DNA of 64,000 nucleotides from Beijerinckiaceae bacterium (GCA_027532775.1 JAPZTO010000001.1:806001-870000), one strand, 5' to 3'. Shown: positions 1 through 10,815, counted from the stretch's first letter. Program-made: numbers and translations. The notes: generated by a model not told the origin, from the sequence alone.

Positions 1-761
1 CAGAGCCCTACCGGATCCGGGCCTTAACGGTACCGTTGCGCCGGACGCCTGATCCAACAGGGCCTTTTGACACCGAGTTGCTGCATGGCGAGGCCTTCGA
101 CCTCTATTGGCGGGCGGGCGAATGGGGCTGGGGCCAGGCGCGGCGCGACGGCTATGTCGGCTACCTGCCGATCACAGCGCTTGGCCCGGACGGGCCGGAA
201 CCCACGCATCGGGTCCGGGATCTCCGGGCCTTCCTCTATCCCGGGCCGAGCATCAAGGCCACGCCGCTGGGGCATCTGCCTTTCGGCGCGGAATGCACCG
301 TGCTGGACATGGACGGACGCTTCGCCCGGATCGAGGCTGGCCATGTCTTCGCGGACCATCTCGGCCCGCTCGATGCCTTCGACGCTGATCCGGTTGCCGT
401 CGCCGAGCGGCTGATCGGCATCCCCTATCTCTGGGGCGGCAAGTCGACCCTGGGGCTCGACTGCTCCGCCCTTGTCCAGACGGCCTGCCATGCCTGCGAC
501 ATTCCGGCGCTGCGTGACAGCGACATGCAGGAACAGAGCCTCGGCCGGGCGATCAACATCCCGGACGAGCCGGGCCTCTACGAACGCGGCGACCTGCTGT
601 TCTGGCCCGGTCATGTCGCCTTCGCGCAAGGTGAAGGACGCCTTTTGCATGCGACCGGCGCGTTCATGAAAGTCGTCAGCGAGCCGCTCGACACCGCCCT
701 CGCGCGCATTGCCGGGCAGGGCCACCCGCTCCGGACGGTTCGCCGACTCTCCAAACCGTGA
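1..761 (+). CDS. NlpC/P60 family cysteine peptidase (5' partial)
   Basis: Cell-wall endopeptidase of the C40 (NlpC/P60) family, expected to cut peptidoglycan stem peptides. The reading frame is open to base 3 with no stop, so the true start lies outside the window; a TTG at 36 is an in-frame internal codon rather than a convincing start. The first half resembles the SH3-like domains that precede NlpC in alphaproteobacteria (GYVGYLP). The catalytic half begins around LIGIPYLWGG; the nucleophile is Cys (codon 462-464, in LDCSALVQ) and the general base is His (codon 612-614, in PGHVAF), with a later His in LLHATG. I see no signal peptide because the N-terminus is missing. The next gene follows 75 bases downstream on the same strand. 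Confidence 0.88.
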   Translation, partial: EPYRIRALTVPLRRTPDPTGPFDTELLHGEAFDLYWRAGEWGWGQARRDGYVGYLPITALGPDGPEPTHRVRDLRAFLYPGPSIKATPLGHLPFGAECTVLDMDGRFARIEAGHVFADHLGPLDAFDADPVAVAERLIGIPYLWGGKSTLGLDCSALVQTACHACDIPALRDSDMQEQSLGRAINIPDEPGLYERGDLLFWPGHVAFAQGEGRLLHATGAFMKVVSEPLDTALARIAGQGHPLRTVRRLSKP

Positions 762-836
762 TCGGACAACACCAACGCGCCCTTTACCCCGGCCGGATTC
801 GTGCCCACACTGCGATTCCACAGGATGGAGGTGCGC

Positions 837-1688
837 ATGCGGGCTGGTTTCGCGTCGTGGGTCCCGGCACTTGGCTGGCCGGGCAAACTCCTTCCGGTGC
901 TGCTTTTCCTTGGCTGGACCGGCCTCGCCATTGCCCAGAGCCAGGACCGGATCGAATGGCCGGTCACCGGGACCGAGGTGGATGTCGCCCTCGTCCTCGC
1001 GGTTGATATCTCCTATTCGATGGATCTCGAGGAACTGGCGCTGCAGCGTGAAGGCTATATTGCCGCGCTGACCTCGCCCGTTGTCCTCGAGGCGATCCGG
1101 AAGGGGATGATCGGGCGGATCGGCGTGACCTATATCGAATGGGCCGGCCTTGCGACGCGCAATGTCATCGTGGACTGGAAGATCATCGATTCCGAAGCCA
1201 GCGCGCGGGCCGTTGCGGCAGAGATCGCCGCTGCACCGGTCCGGCGGGCGCGGCGCACCTCGATCACCGGGGCGATCGATTTCTCGATGGACCGGCTGCA
1301 GGAAGCCCCGCTGCGCCCGCTGCGCCGGGTCATCGATATTTCAGGCGACGGCCCGAACAACGAGGGCGGCCTTGTTTCCCGCTCGCGGGACAGGGCCGTA
1401 GCGAATGGTGTGGTCATCAACGGGCTGCCGATCCAGATCAAACGGAACACCAGCTCGAACTTCGACATCGAGGGGCTGGACGACTATTACGCGGATTGCG
1501 TGATCGGCGGCCCGGGCTCCTTCCTCGTGACCATCGAGGACAAGGACCAGTTCCGCGATGCGATCCGGACCAAGATCCTGCGCGAGGTTGCGCAGAGTTC
1601 GATGTCCGATGCCGGCCCCGCCCGGCCGGGCCGCGCGGATTGCACCGTGGGCGAGCGGCAATGGCGCCAGTACTGGGAGCGGAACTGA
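837..1688 (+). CDS. DUF1194 secreted von Willebrand-like protein
   Basis: Protein of 283 residues resembling DUF1194, a von Willebrand A-like family of unknown function. A signal peptide is evident (RAGFASW start, hydrophobic LLPVLLFLGWTGLAIA, cleavage near AIAQ-SQ), so it should be exported. A MIDAS-like metal motif DISYS follows the first beta strand (VLAVDISYSMD) and a second conserved patch is IDISGDGPNNEGG. I chose ATG 837 because GGAGGT lies at 827-832; ATG 825 and GTG 801 are in-frame alternatives. Stop is 4 bases from the end of convergent hrpB. Function is not known. Confidence 0.85.
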   Translation: MRAGFASWVPALGWPGKLLPVLLFLGWTGLAIAQSQDRIEWPVTGTEVDVALVLAVDISYSMDLEELALQREGYIAALTSPVVLEAIRKGMIGRIGVTYIEWAGLATRNVIVDWKIIDSEASARAVAAEIAAAPVRRARRTSITGAIDFSMDRLQEAPLRPLRRVIDISGDGPNNEGGLVSRSRDRAVANGVVINGLPIQIKRNTSSNFDIEGLDDYYADCVIGGPGSFLVTIEDKDQFRDAIRTKILREVAQSSMSDAGPARPGRADCTVGERQWRQYWERN

Positions 1689-1692
1689 GCCG

Positions 1693-4185
1693 TCAGGTTC
1701 CGCGCGGTTTGGCGCGGGTGGTCGGCGTGGCATGGGCCGGATCCTCCGGCCAGACATGGCGCGGATAACGCCCGCGCATCTCGGTGCGGACCTCGGCCCA
1801 TGAGCCTTTCCAGAAGCCCGGCAGGTCACGCGTGATCTGGATGGGCCGATGGGCCGGGGAGAGCAGTTCCAGCGTCAGAGGCAGCTTGCCATTGGCGATG
1901 GCAGGATGCACGGCAAGGCCGAACAGTTCCTGCACCCGGATCGACAGGCTCGGGGCAAGATCGCCGTCATACCGTATCGGATGAGCCTGTCCGGTCGGCG
2001 CGACGAAATGCGTGGGCGCCGCCGAATCCAGCGCCTGCCGGCGGCCATAGGGCAGCAGGGCGTCGAGCGCCTCGCCCAGCAGCGCGGCATCGATATCGCC
2101 AAGGCTGCGGGCGCGGCCGAGGAACGGCTCGAGCCATTCCGCAACCGTCGCGGCAAGACCGGCATCGGAGAGATCGGGCCAGAGATCCGGTTCGGCCTGC
2201 CGGAGAAAGCCGACCCGGTCGCGCAGCTGGTCCTGCGCCTTGCTCCAGCCCAGCCGGTCGATGCCCCGCCGGATGGCCGCTACCGCCAGAGCCGCTGCCG
2301 CTTCCGGGCCGGGCTCGACCGGGAGTACGCGCGATTCAAGCACAAGGCCAAAAAGACGCGTCACCGCCCGGCGGCGCAGCGCCCCGCTTGCCTCGTCCAG
2401 CGTCACCTGATCGACAGTCTCGATCTTTCCGGCGAACAGGGCTCCGATCTCCGCCCGCGTGATTGCGGCGGCCGCGGTGATCCGCGCCTGTGCTGCGCGG
2501 CCGGTGAGATCGGCCACCACAAGATACTCGGAACGGGCCAGCGGATCCGCCGGATCAACGCCCGCCTGCCGGCCATTGGCGAGCCCGAACAGGCCGTTGC
2601 CGCGCGCCTTCGCGATCCGGTCCGGAAAGGCAAGGGCCAGAAGCACGCCCGCGTTCAGGGGCGACTCGTCTCCATCGGCCTCCGTCGCACGGCCGGGCAG
2701 GTGGCGGAGCCAGCGCTCTGCCATGTCCATCACGGCACGGGCACGGGGCGAGCGATCCGATGGCAGGCGCCGCAGGCGCTCGGCAAGGTCAATGCCGGCA
2801 CCGCCGACGCCGCGCTCGCCGAGCAGGGCCGCCAGTCGGGCGGCGTCCTGCCCAGCGCCGCGGGCGGCACCCTCGATCACGAGGCTGGCCAGCCGCGGCG
2901 ATAGGGGCAGCCGCCGCAGCAGACGCCCCTGCGGCGTGATCGCACCCGCCGCATCCAGCGCGCCGAGGGCCTGCAATTGCTGCTCGGCTTCGGTTCGCGC
3001 GCCGCGCGGTGGCGGATCGAGCCAGCGCAGGGATTCCGGCTCCGCGCCCCAATCGGCCACGGCCAGCCGCAGGCCGGACAGATCGGCATCGAGAATTTCC
3101 GGCCGGTCGAAAGGCAGCAGGCCCTGGTCCTGCGCTGCATCCCAGAGCCGGATGGCGATGCCGGGTTCGGTTCGCCCGGCACGACCACGGCGCTGGTCGG
3201 CCGAGGCGCGGCTGACGCGGATCGTCTCGAGCCGCGCGATGCCAAGATCGGGCTCGTAGCGCGGGGCCCGGCGGAGCCCGCTATCGACCACCACGCGCAC
3301 GCCCTCGATCGTGATCGAGGTTTCGGCAATGGAGGTAGCGAGCACCACCTTGCGGCGCCCGGCGGGAGCCGGCTTGATGGCGGCATCCTGCTGCGCCGGC
3401 TCCAGCGTGCCATGCAGCGGGCAGAGATCGACATCTGCCGGAAGGGCCCCCTCGGCGAGGCGCTGGCGGACGCCCTCGATCTCGCCCTGCCCCGGCAGGA
3501 AGGCGAGAATCGAGCCCGGCTCGGTCGCCAGCGCCGCACGGATGGCCGCGGCCATCTGGTCCTCGATGCGCCGGTCCGCCTCCCGCCCGCGATAGATCGT
3601 CTCGACCGGAAAGGCACGGCCCTCCGAGCGGATGACAGGCGCATCGTCGAGAAAGGCCCGGATGCGCTGGTCGTCCAGGGTGGCGGACATGACGAGCAGG
3701 CGCAGATCCGGGCGCAAGGCGGCCTGGGCATCGAGCGCGAGCGCAAGGCCGAGGTCGGAATCGAGCGAGCGCTCGTGGAACTCGTCGAAGAGAACGGCCG
3801 CGATGCCCTCAAGGGCAGGGTCATCGAGAATCATCCGCGTGAAAACGCCCTCGGTCACCACGAGGATGCGCGTCTCGCGTGAGGAACGGCTTTCCAGCCT
3901 TGTGCGCAGGCCGACCCGCTTGCCCAGCGGCTCGCCGAGTTGCTGCGCCATGCGGGTGGCGGCGCCGCGAGCGGCGATCCGGCGCGGTTCCAGCACGAGG
4001 ATGATGCCGCTGTTGGTCCAAGCTTCACCCATCAGGGCGAGCGGGACGCGCGTGGTCTTGCCGGCCCCGGGCGGAGCAACGAGGATCGCGCAGGAGGCCC
4101 CGGAAAGGGCAGCCCGGATTTCCGGCAACACTCCGTCAATCGGAAGTGCCTGGTCAATCGGCAGGGCCGATCCGGGCAGGCTCAC
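1693..4185 (-). CDS. hrpB: ATP-dependent helicase HrpB
   Basis: DExH-box helicase of the HrpB family, 830 residues, close to the usual size. Walker A is APPGAGKTT near residue 35, the DEFH box is LFDEFHERS, and the helicase C domain shows SIAETSITIEGVRVVVDSG and QRRGRAGR. The C-terminal HrpB-specific domain ends in a basic TTRAKPRGT tail. The start is GTG 4185, whose last two bases begin the TGA stop of ugd (GTGA overlap), implying translational coupling; the frame remains open for another 46 codons inside ugd, but that stretch has no family similarity. HrpB's physiological role in alphaproteobacteria is unclear; an RNA helicase role is inferred from the family. Confidence 0.93.
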   Translation of the reverse strand: MSLPGSALPIDQALPIDGVLPEIRAALSGASCAILVAPPGAGKTTRVPLALMGEAWTNSGIILVLEPRRIAARGAATRMAQQLGEPLGKRVGLRTRLESRSSRETRILVVTEGVFTRMILDDPALEGIAAVLFDEFHERSLDSDLGLALALDAQAALRPDLRLLVMSATLDDQRIRAFLDDAPVIRSEGRAFPVETIYRGREADRRIEDQMAAAIRAALATEPGSILAFLPGQGEIEGVRQRLAEGALPADVDLCPLHGTLEPAQQDAAIKPAPAGRRKVVLATSIAETSITIEGVRVVVDSGLRRAPRYEPDLGIARLETIRVSRASADQRRGRAGRTEPGIAIRLWDAAQDQGLLPFDRPEILDADLSGLRLAVADWGAEPESLRWLDPPPRGARTEAEQQLQALGALDAAGAITPQGRLLRRLPLSPRLASLVIEGAARGAGQDAARLAALLGERGVGGAGIDLAERLRRLPSDRSPRARAVMDMAERWLRHLPGRATEADGDESPLNAGVLLALAFPDRIAKARGNGLFGLANGRQAGVDPADPLARSEYLVVADLTGRAAQARITAAAAITRAEIGALFAGKIETVDQVTLDEASGALRRRAVTRLFGLVLESRVLPVEPGPEAAAALAVAAIRRGIDRLGWSKAQDQLRDRVGFLRQAEPDLWPDLSDAGLAATVAEWLEPFLGRARSLGDIDAALLGEALDALLPYGRRQALDSAAPTHFVAPTGQAHPIRYDGDLAPSLSIRVQELFGLAVHPAIANGKLPLTLELLSPAHRPIQITRDLPGFWKGSWAEVRTEMRGRYPRHVWPEDPAHATPTTRAKPRGT

Positions 4186-5486
4186 CCGCGGCCTACCGAG
4201 ACATAGTCGAAGCCCTTGGCGCGCATCTCGTCCGGCCGATAGATGTTGCGCAGGTCGACGATGAGCGGCGCTTTCATCGCGGCGCGGATCCGGCCGAGAT
4301 CGAGCGCGCGGAACTGGTCCCACTCAGTCACGATCACCAGAATGTCGGCGCTTTCAACGCAGGCATAGGCATTCTCGGCATAGTCGATGCCGGACAGGAC
4401 CTGCCGGGCCTGCTCCATGCTCTCCGGATCATAGGCGCGGATCGCAGCGCCGGCGGCCTGCAGCTTGCCGACAATCTCGATCGAAGGCGCGTCGCGCATG
4501 TCATCGGTGTTGGGCTTGAAGGCGAGGCCCAGCATCGCCACGCGCTTGCCCTTCACATCGCCGCCCGCAGCGGCGATGACCTTGTCGGCCATGGCACGCT
4601 TGCGCTCGTCATTGACGCGGGCGACCGTCTCGACGATCCGCGTCGGTGCGCCGGCTTCCTGCGCGGTGCGGATCAGCGCCAGCGTATCCTTCGGGAAGCA
4701 GGAGCCGCCATAGCCCGGGCCGGCATGCAGGAATTTCGAGCCGATGCGGTTGTCGAGGCCGATGCCGCGCGCGACCTCCTGCACATTCGCCCCGACCTTC
4801 TCGCAGAGATCGGCCATCTCGTTGATGAAGGTGATCTTGGTGGCGAGGAAGGCATTGGCGGCATATTTGATCAACTCGGACGTCCGCCGGCCGGTGAAGA
4901 GGATCGGCGACTGGTTGAGATAGAGCGGGCGATAGACCTCGTTCATCACCGCCTTGGCGCGCTCGTCCTCAAGCCCGATCACGATACGGTCGGGGCGCTT
5001 GAAATCGCCGATCGCCGCGCCTTCGCGCAGGAATTCCGGGTTCGAGACCACCGTGATATCGGCATCGGGCCGGCGTTCCCGGATGATGCGCTCGACCTCG
5101 TCGCCCGTCCCCACCGGCACAGTCGATTTGGTCACAATCACGGTGAAGCCGGCCAGTGCATCCGCGATCTCGCGGGCGGCATCGAAGACATAGCTCAGGT
5201 CGGCATGGCCGTCGCCGCGCCGCGAGGGCGTGCCCACGGCGATGAAGACCGCCTCGGCCTCCTGCACCGCGCGGGTCAGATCCGTCGCGAAGAAGAGATG
5301 CCCGTCACGGACATTCTTCGCCACGAGCTGGTCCAGCCCGGGCTCGTAGATCGGCATGATGCCGTCCTTCAGGGCCGCGATCTTGCCGGCATCCTTGTCG
5401 ATGCAGGTGACGACATGGCCGAAATCCGCGAGGCATGCGCCCGAGACAAGCCCGACATAGCCGGAGCCGATCATGGCAATCTTCAT
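4182..5486 (-). CDS. ugd: UDP-glucose 6-dehydrogenase
   Basis: Oxidises UDP-glucose to UDP-glucuronate with two NAD+, supplying exopolysaccharide and lipid sugars in the cytoplasm. The 434-residue protein has the N-terminal Rossmann motif GSGYVGL, the catalytic-cysteine segment GYGGSCFPKDT, and the C-terminal UDP-binding domain (GLAFKPNTDDMRDAPS). Length matches the family. It is the first gene of a minus-strand pair and overlaps hrpB by four bases at its stop. It is separated by 114 bases from maeB upstream. Among rhizobia the equivalent gene is called rkpK or udg; I use the general symbol. Confidence 0.95.
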   Translation of the reverse strand: MKIAMIGSGYVGLVSGACLADFGHVVTCIDKDAGKIAALKDGIMPIYEPGLDQLVAKNVRDGHLFFATDLTRAVQEAEAVFIAVGTPSRRGDGHADLSYVFDAAREIADALAGFTVIVTKSTVPVGTGDEVERIIRERRPDADITVVSNPEFLREGAAIGDFKRPDRIVIGLEDERAKAVMNEVYRPLYLNQSPILFTGRRTSELIKYAANAFLATKITFINEMADLCEKVGANVQEVARGIGLDNRIGSKFLHAGPGYGGSCFPKDTLALIRTAQEAGAPTRIVETVARVNDERKRAMADKVIAAAGGDVKGKRVAMLGLAFKPNTDDMRDAPSIEIVGKLQAAGAAIRAYDPESMEQARQVLSGIDYAENAYACVESADILVIVTEWDQFRALDLGRIRAAMKAPLIVDLRNIYRPDEMRAKGFDYVSVGRG

Positions 5487-5600
5487 GGGAGAGGTCCCCG
5501 TGCGCCGAAAGAGAGCCTTTCCCTAGAGCATGGCACGCCCGGTTGGAAACCGGTTTTTGGCCGGCCCTGCAAAATCCTGCACGCCCGGGGTGGCCGGAGG

Positions 5601-7886
5601 CTAACCCCCGACGCCGAAGGCCGCGAGCGTTGCCATGTTGACGAGATCGGAATCCTTGGCGTTGATCGGCACGATCTGCACCGCGCGGTCGAACCCGACA
5701 AGGAGCGGGCCGATCACGGTCGAACCGCCCAATTCCTGCAGCATCTTCGTGGCAATTGCGGCGGAGTGGAAGGCTGGCATGACCAGCACATTGGCCGGGC
5801 CGGACAGGCGGCAGAACGGATAGGCCGACATGATCTCGGGATTGAGCGCGACATCCGCGCCCATTTCCCCGTCATATTCGAAATCGACCCGCTGCCTGTC
5901 GAGCAGCTTCACCGCCTCGCGCACCCGCTCGGACCGCTCCGCACCGGGATTGCCGAACGTGGAGAAGGCAAGGAGGGCGACACGCGGCTGGTAGCCGAGA
6001 CGCCGGGCCGCGCCGGCCGCCTCGATGGCGATGCCGGCCAGTTCCTCGGCGGTCGGCATTTCATGGACAGCCGTATCGGCCACGACGACAGTGCGACCAC
6101 GCGCGAGGACCAGGCTCATCCCGATGGCCGTATGGCCGGGCTTCACGTCGATCACCTTGCGGATATCCGCAAGGGCGGCGGAATAGTTCCGCGTCACGCC
6201 GGTGATCATCGCATCGGCATCGCCGAGCGCGACCATCGAGGCCGCGAAATGGTTGCGGTCATTGTTGATCAGGCGCTGGCAGTCACGGAAGAGATAGCCT
6301 TCGCGCTGCAGGCGCTCGTAAAGGAACTGCGCATAGCTCGAATTGCGCGTCGAGACCCGGGCATTGTGGATCTCGATTCCGGGCTTCAGTTCGATGCCGG
6401 CGCTTTCCGCCGCCGCCTTCACGCGCTCCTCGCGCCCGACAAGGACAGCCGTACCCAGCCCCTGCGTGACGAAGCTGACCGCCGCGCGGATAACCGGCTC
6501 CTCCTCGCCCTCGGCGAAGACGACCCGCTTGGGCCGGCGGCGGACCTGCTCGAACACGCGCGAGAGGACACCGGCAACCGGGTCACGCCGGGCGGAGAGG
6601 GACTGCTCATAGGCCTCGAGGCTCTTGAGCGGCTTGCGGGCCACGCCGGTATCCATCGCGGCCTGCGCCACCGAACCGGAAACGCGGGCCATCAGACGGG
6701 GATCGAAGGGGACGGGAATGATGTATTCGCGCCCGAAACGCGGCCTTGAGCCGGCATAGGCAGCGGCCACCTCGTCGGGGACATCCTCGCGCGCGAGCAC
6801 CGCAAGGGCGCGGGCGGCGGCGATCTTCATTTCCATGTTGATCGTGGTGGCCTGCACATCGAGCGCGCCCCGGAAGAGATAGGGGAAGCCGAGCACATTG
6901 TTGACCTGGTTCGGGTAATCCGAACGACCCGTCGCCATGATCGCGTCATCACGGATCTCGGCCACTTCCTCCGGCGTGATTTCCGGATCGGGATTGGCCA
7001 TGGCGAAGATGATGGGGTTCGGGGCCATGGAGGCCACCATGTCCCGGGTCAGCGCGCCCTTCTGCGAGAGGCCGAAGAACGCATCCGCGCCCGCCAGCGC
7101 ATCAGCGAGGCTCCGCCGGTCCGTTTTGACGGCATGGGCGGATTTCCATTGGTTCATGCCTTCCTTGCGGCCCTGGTAGATCACGCCCTTGGTGTCGCAG
7201 AGCATGACATTGTCGGGCCTGAACCCCATGGCCTTCAGCAGCTCGACACAGGCAATGCCGGCCGCGCCGGCGCCATTGACCACGAGGCGTGTGGAATGGA
7301 TGTCGCGTTCCGTCAGTTCGAGCGCGTTGAGCAGACCGGCCGCGGCGATGATCGCGGTACCGTGCTGGTCATCATGGAAGACGGGAATGTCCATCAGTTC
7401 CTTGAGCCGCTGCTCGATGATGAAGCATTCCGGCGCCTTGATATCCTCGAGATTGATGCCGCCGAAGGACGGGCCGAGATAGCGCACGGCGTTGATGAAG
7501 GCGTCCGGATCTTCCGTATCGACCTCGAGATCGATCGAATCGATATCGGCGAATCGCTTGAAGAGGACGGCCTTGCCTTCCATGACCGGCTTGGACGCCA
7601 GCGCGCCGAGATTGCCGAGGCCGAGAATTGCCGTGCCGTTCGAGATCACGGCGACCATGTTGCCACGCGCCGTGTAGTCGAAGGCCGCGGCCGGGTTCTC
7701 TGCAATCGCCTTGACGGGAACCGCCACGCCCGGGGAATAGGCCAGCGAAAGATCACGCTGGGTTGCCATCGGCTTGGTGGGGACAACCTCGAGTTTCCCC
7801 GGCTTGCCACGGGAATGGAAGTCCAAAGCTTCCTGATCGGTAAAGGTGGGACGCGAACGGCTTTTCTTGTCTTTTTGGGTCGGCAT
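5601..7886 (-). CDS. maeB: NADP-dependent malic enzyme, MaeB type with phosphotransacetylase-like tail
   Basis: Decarboxylates malate to pyruvate with NAD(P)+. The 761-residue protein is the large two-part form: malic enzyme domains at about 1-430 ([29 protein letters not shown]) and a phosphate acetyl/butyryl-transferase-like domain at about 445-761 ([13 protein letters not shown], ending [13 protein letters not shown]). In known MaeB proteins the C-terminal domain is regulatory rather than an active transacetylase. I chose ATG 7886 ([12 protein letters not shown] follows), because the 32 codons that could be added upstream show no family similarity. It is divergent from mutS across 191 bases. 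Confidence 0.94.
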   Translation of the reverse strand: MPTQKDKKSRSRPTFTDQEALDFHSRGKPGKLEVVPTKPMATQRDLSLAYSPGVAVPVKAIAENPAAAFDYTARGNMVAVISNGTAILGLGNLGALASKPVMEGKAVLFKRFADIDSIDLEVDTEDPDAFINAVRYLGPSFGGINLEDIKAPECFIIEQRLKELMDIPVFHDDQHGTAIIAAAGLLNALELTERDIHSTRLVVNGAGAAGIACVELLKAMGFRPDNVMLCDTKGVIYQGRKEGMNQWKSAHAVKTDRRSLADALAGADAFFGLSQKGALTRDMVASMAPNPIIFAMANPDPEITPEEVAEIRDDAIMATGRSDYPNQVNNVLGFPYLFRGALDVQATTINMEMKIAAARALAVLAREDVPDEVAAAYAGSRPRFGREYIIPVPFDPRLMARVSGSVAQAAMDTGVARKPLKSLEAYEQSLSARRDPVAGVLSRVFEQVRRRPKRVVFAEGEEEPVIRAAVSFVTQGLGTAVLVGREERVKAAAESAGIELKPGIEIHNARVSTRNSSYAQFLYERLQREGYLFRDCQRLINNDRNHFAASMVALGDADAMITGVTRNYSAALADIRKVIDVKPGHTAIGMSLVLARGRTVVVADTAVHEMPTAEELAGIAIEAAGAARRLGYQPRVALLAFSTFGNPGAERSERVREAVKLLDRQRVDFEYDGEMGADVALNPEIMSAYPFCRLSGPANVLVMPAFHSAAIATKMLQELGGSTVIGPLLVGFDRAVQIVPINAKDSDLVNMATLAAFGVGG

Positions 7887-8077
7887 CGGAACAATCTTAC
7901 AAATTTTGTGGCGCTGTGAGACGAAAATTGCTCCATCGAGCAAGGCGCAGACGACCCTAGGTGTGTTGTCCCCAATGCTCAACCCGCATTCTGACCAAAA
8001 GAGAGGGTCAACCGTCGAAATCTGCGGGACCCCGTGCTAGGTCACAGGGCCCCTCGCTGCGAGTGCCGTGACCCGTC

Positions 8078-10801
8078 ATGCGTGATCCCGCTTTCGACCC
8101 TCCCCAGGAGCCTTTCCGGGGCCCGACGCCCGACGAGCTGGCCCGGGCGACACCCTCCATGGCGCAATATCTCGAGATCAAGGCGCAGCACCCGGATTGC
8201 CTGCTCTTCTACCGGATGGGCGATTTCTACGAGCTGTTTTTCCAGGACGCCGAACAGGCCTCGCGCACGCTCGGCATCGTGCTGACCAAGCGCGGCAAGC
8301 ATGGCGGAATGGATATTCCCATGTGCGGCGTGCCGGTGGTGCGGGCCGACGAATATCTCCAGCGCCTGATCGCGGCCGGGCACCGCGTCGCGGTCTGCGA
8401 GCAGATGGAAGATCCGGCGGAGGCGCGGAAGCGCGGCTCCAAGGCCGTCGTCCATCGCGATGTGGTGCGGATCGTCACGCCGGGCACCATCACCGAGGAC
8501 GGACTGCTCGACGCACGGCGGGCCAATATCCTCGCGGCCCTGTCGCGGCAGAAGCGATCGGCAGGTGGGCACGATTACGCAATCGCCGCCGTCGATATCT
8601 CGACCGGGGAATGCCATATCGCCCCGGTTCCGCTGGCCGACCTTGCGGGGGAGCTGGCGCGGCTCGACCCGTCCGAGCTGCTGGTTCCCGATGCGATCCG
8701 CGATGACGAGGCCTGCGCTCCGCTGTTCCAGTTGATCCGCGCGGCCGTGACGCGGCTTGCGCGGGAGGGGTTCGACCCGGCTTCGGCCGAAAGGCGGATC
8801 GAGAGCCATTTCGGCGTGGCGACTCTCGACGCGTTCGGGGATTTCTCGCCGGCCGAGCTTTCAGCCTTTGCGGCGATCCTCGCCTATCTCGACCGGACGC
8901 AGCGCGGCCAGACCGTGCCGCTGCAGCCGCCGCGCCGGAGCCTTGCCGGGCAGTCGATGCTGATCGATGCCGCGACGCGCGCCAATCTCGAATTGATGCG
9001 CACGCTTGGCGGCCGGCGCGAGGGCAGTCTTCTGGCCACGATCGACCGGACCGTCTCGGCCGGCGGCGGGCGGCTGCTGGCGCAATGGCTGGCCGCGCCA
9101 CTGACCGAACTCGATGCGATCCGCCTGCGCCATGCCGCCGTCGGCGACCTTGTGGAACGCGCGGCCCTGCGGGACACGCTGCGGGACAGGATGCGCGGCC
9201 TGCCGGATATGCCGCGCGCCCTGACGAGGCTGGCGCTTGACCGGGCCGGCCCGCGTGATCTCGCCGCCATGGCACAGGGCATCCGGCTTGCCGGCGAAAT
9301 CGGGACGCTGCTCCTGACCGATCTCGATGGAGCGGGTCTGCTCGGCCAGTGCCGCAACCAGCTTCTCGCAACGCCGGTGGAGGTGGGCGACCATCTCGCT
9401 TTCGCACTCAAGGACGAGCTGCCGCTCCAGAAGCGCGATGGTGGCTTTATCCGCCCCGGCTATGATGCCGTGCTCGACGAATTCCATGCCCTGCGGGACA
9501 ATTCGCGCGAGGTGGTTGCCGGGTTGCAGGGCCGCTACATCGAGGAAACCGGCTGCCGGCAACTCAAGATCAAGCATAACTCGATGCTCGGTTATTTCGT
9601 CGAGGTGCCGCAGGCGGCGGGCGAGCGGATGCTGCAGGCGCCGTTCAACGCCGTCTTCGTGCACAGGCAGACCATGGCCGGCGCGATGCGCTTCGCCACA
9701 GCCGAACTCTCGACGCTGGAACACCGGATCGGCGAGGCTTCCGGCAAGGCCTTGCAGCGCGAACTCGACCATTTCGCGAATTTCGCCGAGGAACTGGGCG
9801 GCGTGGCCGTGCGCATTCTCGCGGCAGCCGAGGCATTGGCCCGGCTCGACGTGCTGGCGGGCCTCGCCGAACTTGCCAGCCGGGAAGGCTGGGCCCGCCC
9901 GCAGATGAGCGAGGATTGCGCTTTCGAGATCATCGGCGGGCGCCATCCCGTGGTCGAGCAGGCTGTCCGGCAGGAGGGCGGCACCTTCATCGCCAATCAT
10001 TGCCGGCTGAGCCCGGATCCGGGCAGCAGCGCCGGGCGCATCCTGCTGGTGACCGGCGCGAACATGGCCGGCAAATCGACCTATCTGCGCCAGAATGCGC
10101 TGATCGCCGTGCTGGCGCAGGCAGGCAGTTTCGTGCCGGCGGACGAGGCCCGGATCGGCATTGTCGACCGGCTTTTCAGCCGTGTAGGCGCGGCGGATGA
10201 CCTCGCGCGCGGGCGCTCGACCTTCATGGTCGAGATGGTCGAGACCGCCGCCATCCTCAACCAGGCCGGGCCGCGCGCGCTGGTCATCCTCGACGAGATC
10301 GGACGGGGCACGGCGACCTATGACGGGCTTTCGATCGCCTGGGCCGCGATCGAGCATCTGCATGACCAGAACCGCTGCCGGGCGCTTTTCGCGACGCATT
10401 TCCACGAATTGACCGGCCTCGGAACCAAGCTGCCGCGCCTCCACCCGGTGACGATGAAGGTGGCCGCCTATCGCGGCGACGTCGTGTTCCTGCACGAGGT
10501 GATCCCCGGCGCCGCCGATCGCTCCTACGGGATCCAGGTGGCCAAGCTGGCGGGGCTGCCGGCACCCGTGGTCCGCCGGGCGGCAGCGCTTCTGGCTGAA
10601 CTGGAGCGCGCCGACCGCGCCAGCCCGATGGCGAAGCTGATCGACGACCTGCCGCTGTTCCAGCGCCCGGCACCGGAGGCTGAACCGCAGGAGGATGCCG
10701 TCCGGACGCTGCTGGCCGAGATCCGTCCGGACGAACTGAGCCCGCGAGAGGCTCTGGACTGGATCTACCGGCTGATCGAGGCCAGCCGCAAACCGGACTG
10801 A
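8078..10801 (+). CDS. mutS: DNA mismatch repair protein MutS
   Basis: Recognises base mismatches and small loops and recruits MutL. The 907-residue protein contains the mismatch-binding Phe-x-Glu motif in MGDFYELF (about residues 47-54), connector and lever/clamp domains, and a C-terminal ABC-type ATPase with Walker A TGANMAGKST, signature-like region STFMVEM, Walker B VILDEIGRGT and the H-loop ATHFHEL. The tail (RPDELSPREALDWIYRL) matches the MutS C-terminal tetramerisation segment. The start is ATG 8078. No mutL is present in the window. Confidence 0.96.
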   Translation: MRDPAFDPPQEPFRGPTPDELARATPSMAQYLEIKAQHPDCLLFYRMGDFYELFFQDAEQASRTLGIVLTKRGKHGGMDIPMCGVPVVRADEYLQRLIAAGHRVAVCEQMEDPAEARKRGSKAVVHRDVVRIVTPGTITEDGLLDARRANILAALSRQKRSAGGHDYAIAAVDISTGECHIAPVPLADLAGELARLDPSELLVPDAIRDDEACAPLFQLIRAAVTRLAREGFDPASAERRIESHFGVATLDAFGDFSPAELSAFAAILAYLDRTQRGQTVPLQPPRRSLAGQSMLIDAATRANLELMRTLGGRREGSLLATIDRTVSAGGGRLLAQWLAAPLTELDAIRLRHAAVGDLVERAALRDTLRDRMRGLPDMPRALTRLALDRAGPRDLAAMAQGIRLAGEIGTLLLTDLDGAGLLGQCRNQLLATPVEVGDHLAFALKDELPLQKRDGGFIRPGYDAVLDEFHALRDNSREVVAGLQGRYIEETGCRQLKIKHNSMLGYFVEVPQAAGERMLQAPFNAVFVHRQTMAGAMRFATAELSTLEHRIGEASGKALQRELDHFANFAEELGGVAVRILAAAEALARLDVLAGLAELASREGWARPQMSEDCAFEIIGGRHPVVEQAVRQEGGTFIANHCRLSPDPGSSAGRILLVTGANMAGKSTYLRQNALIAVLAQAGSFVPADEARIGIVDRLFSRVGAADDLARGRSTFMVEMVETAAILNQAGPRALVILDEIGRGTATYDGLSIAWAAIEHLHDQNRCRALFATHFHELTGLGTKLPRLHPVTMKVAAYRGDVVFLHEVIPGAADRSYGIQVAKLAGLPAPVVRRAAALLAELERADRASPMAKLIDDLPLFQRPAPEAEPQEDAVRTLLAEIRPDELSPREALDWIYRLIEASRKPD

Positions 10802-10815
10802 CAGATGGTTTGCGC

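Noticed and set aside
1693-4323. HrpB starting 46 codons earlier at 4323
   Set aside because: The extension lies entirely within ugd and is not HrpB-like; GTG 4185 overlapping the ugd stop is a better start.
5539-5558. Small hairpin CCGGTT-GGA-AACCGG followed by TTTTT between ugd and maeB
   Set aside because: The T-tract is on the plus strand while both flanking genes are on the minus strand, so it would not terminate maeB; the stem is only six bases.
4146-6749. Very long open frame on the plus strand opposite ugd and maeB, and similar long antisense frames opposite mutS (8861-10912) and addA (60474-63773)
   Set aside because: They are by-products of GC-rich codon bias in the true genes; they are rich in Arg, Gly and Ala with no family motif, and the opposite strand carries clearly recognised proteins.
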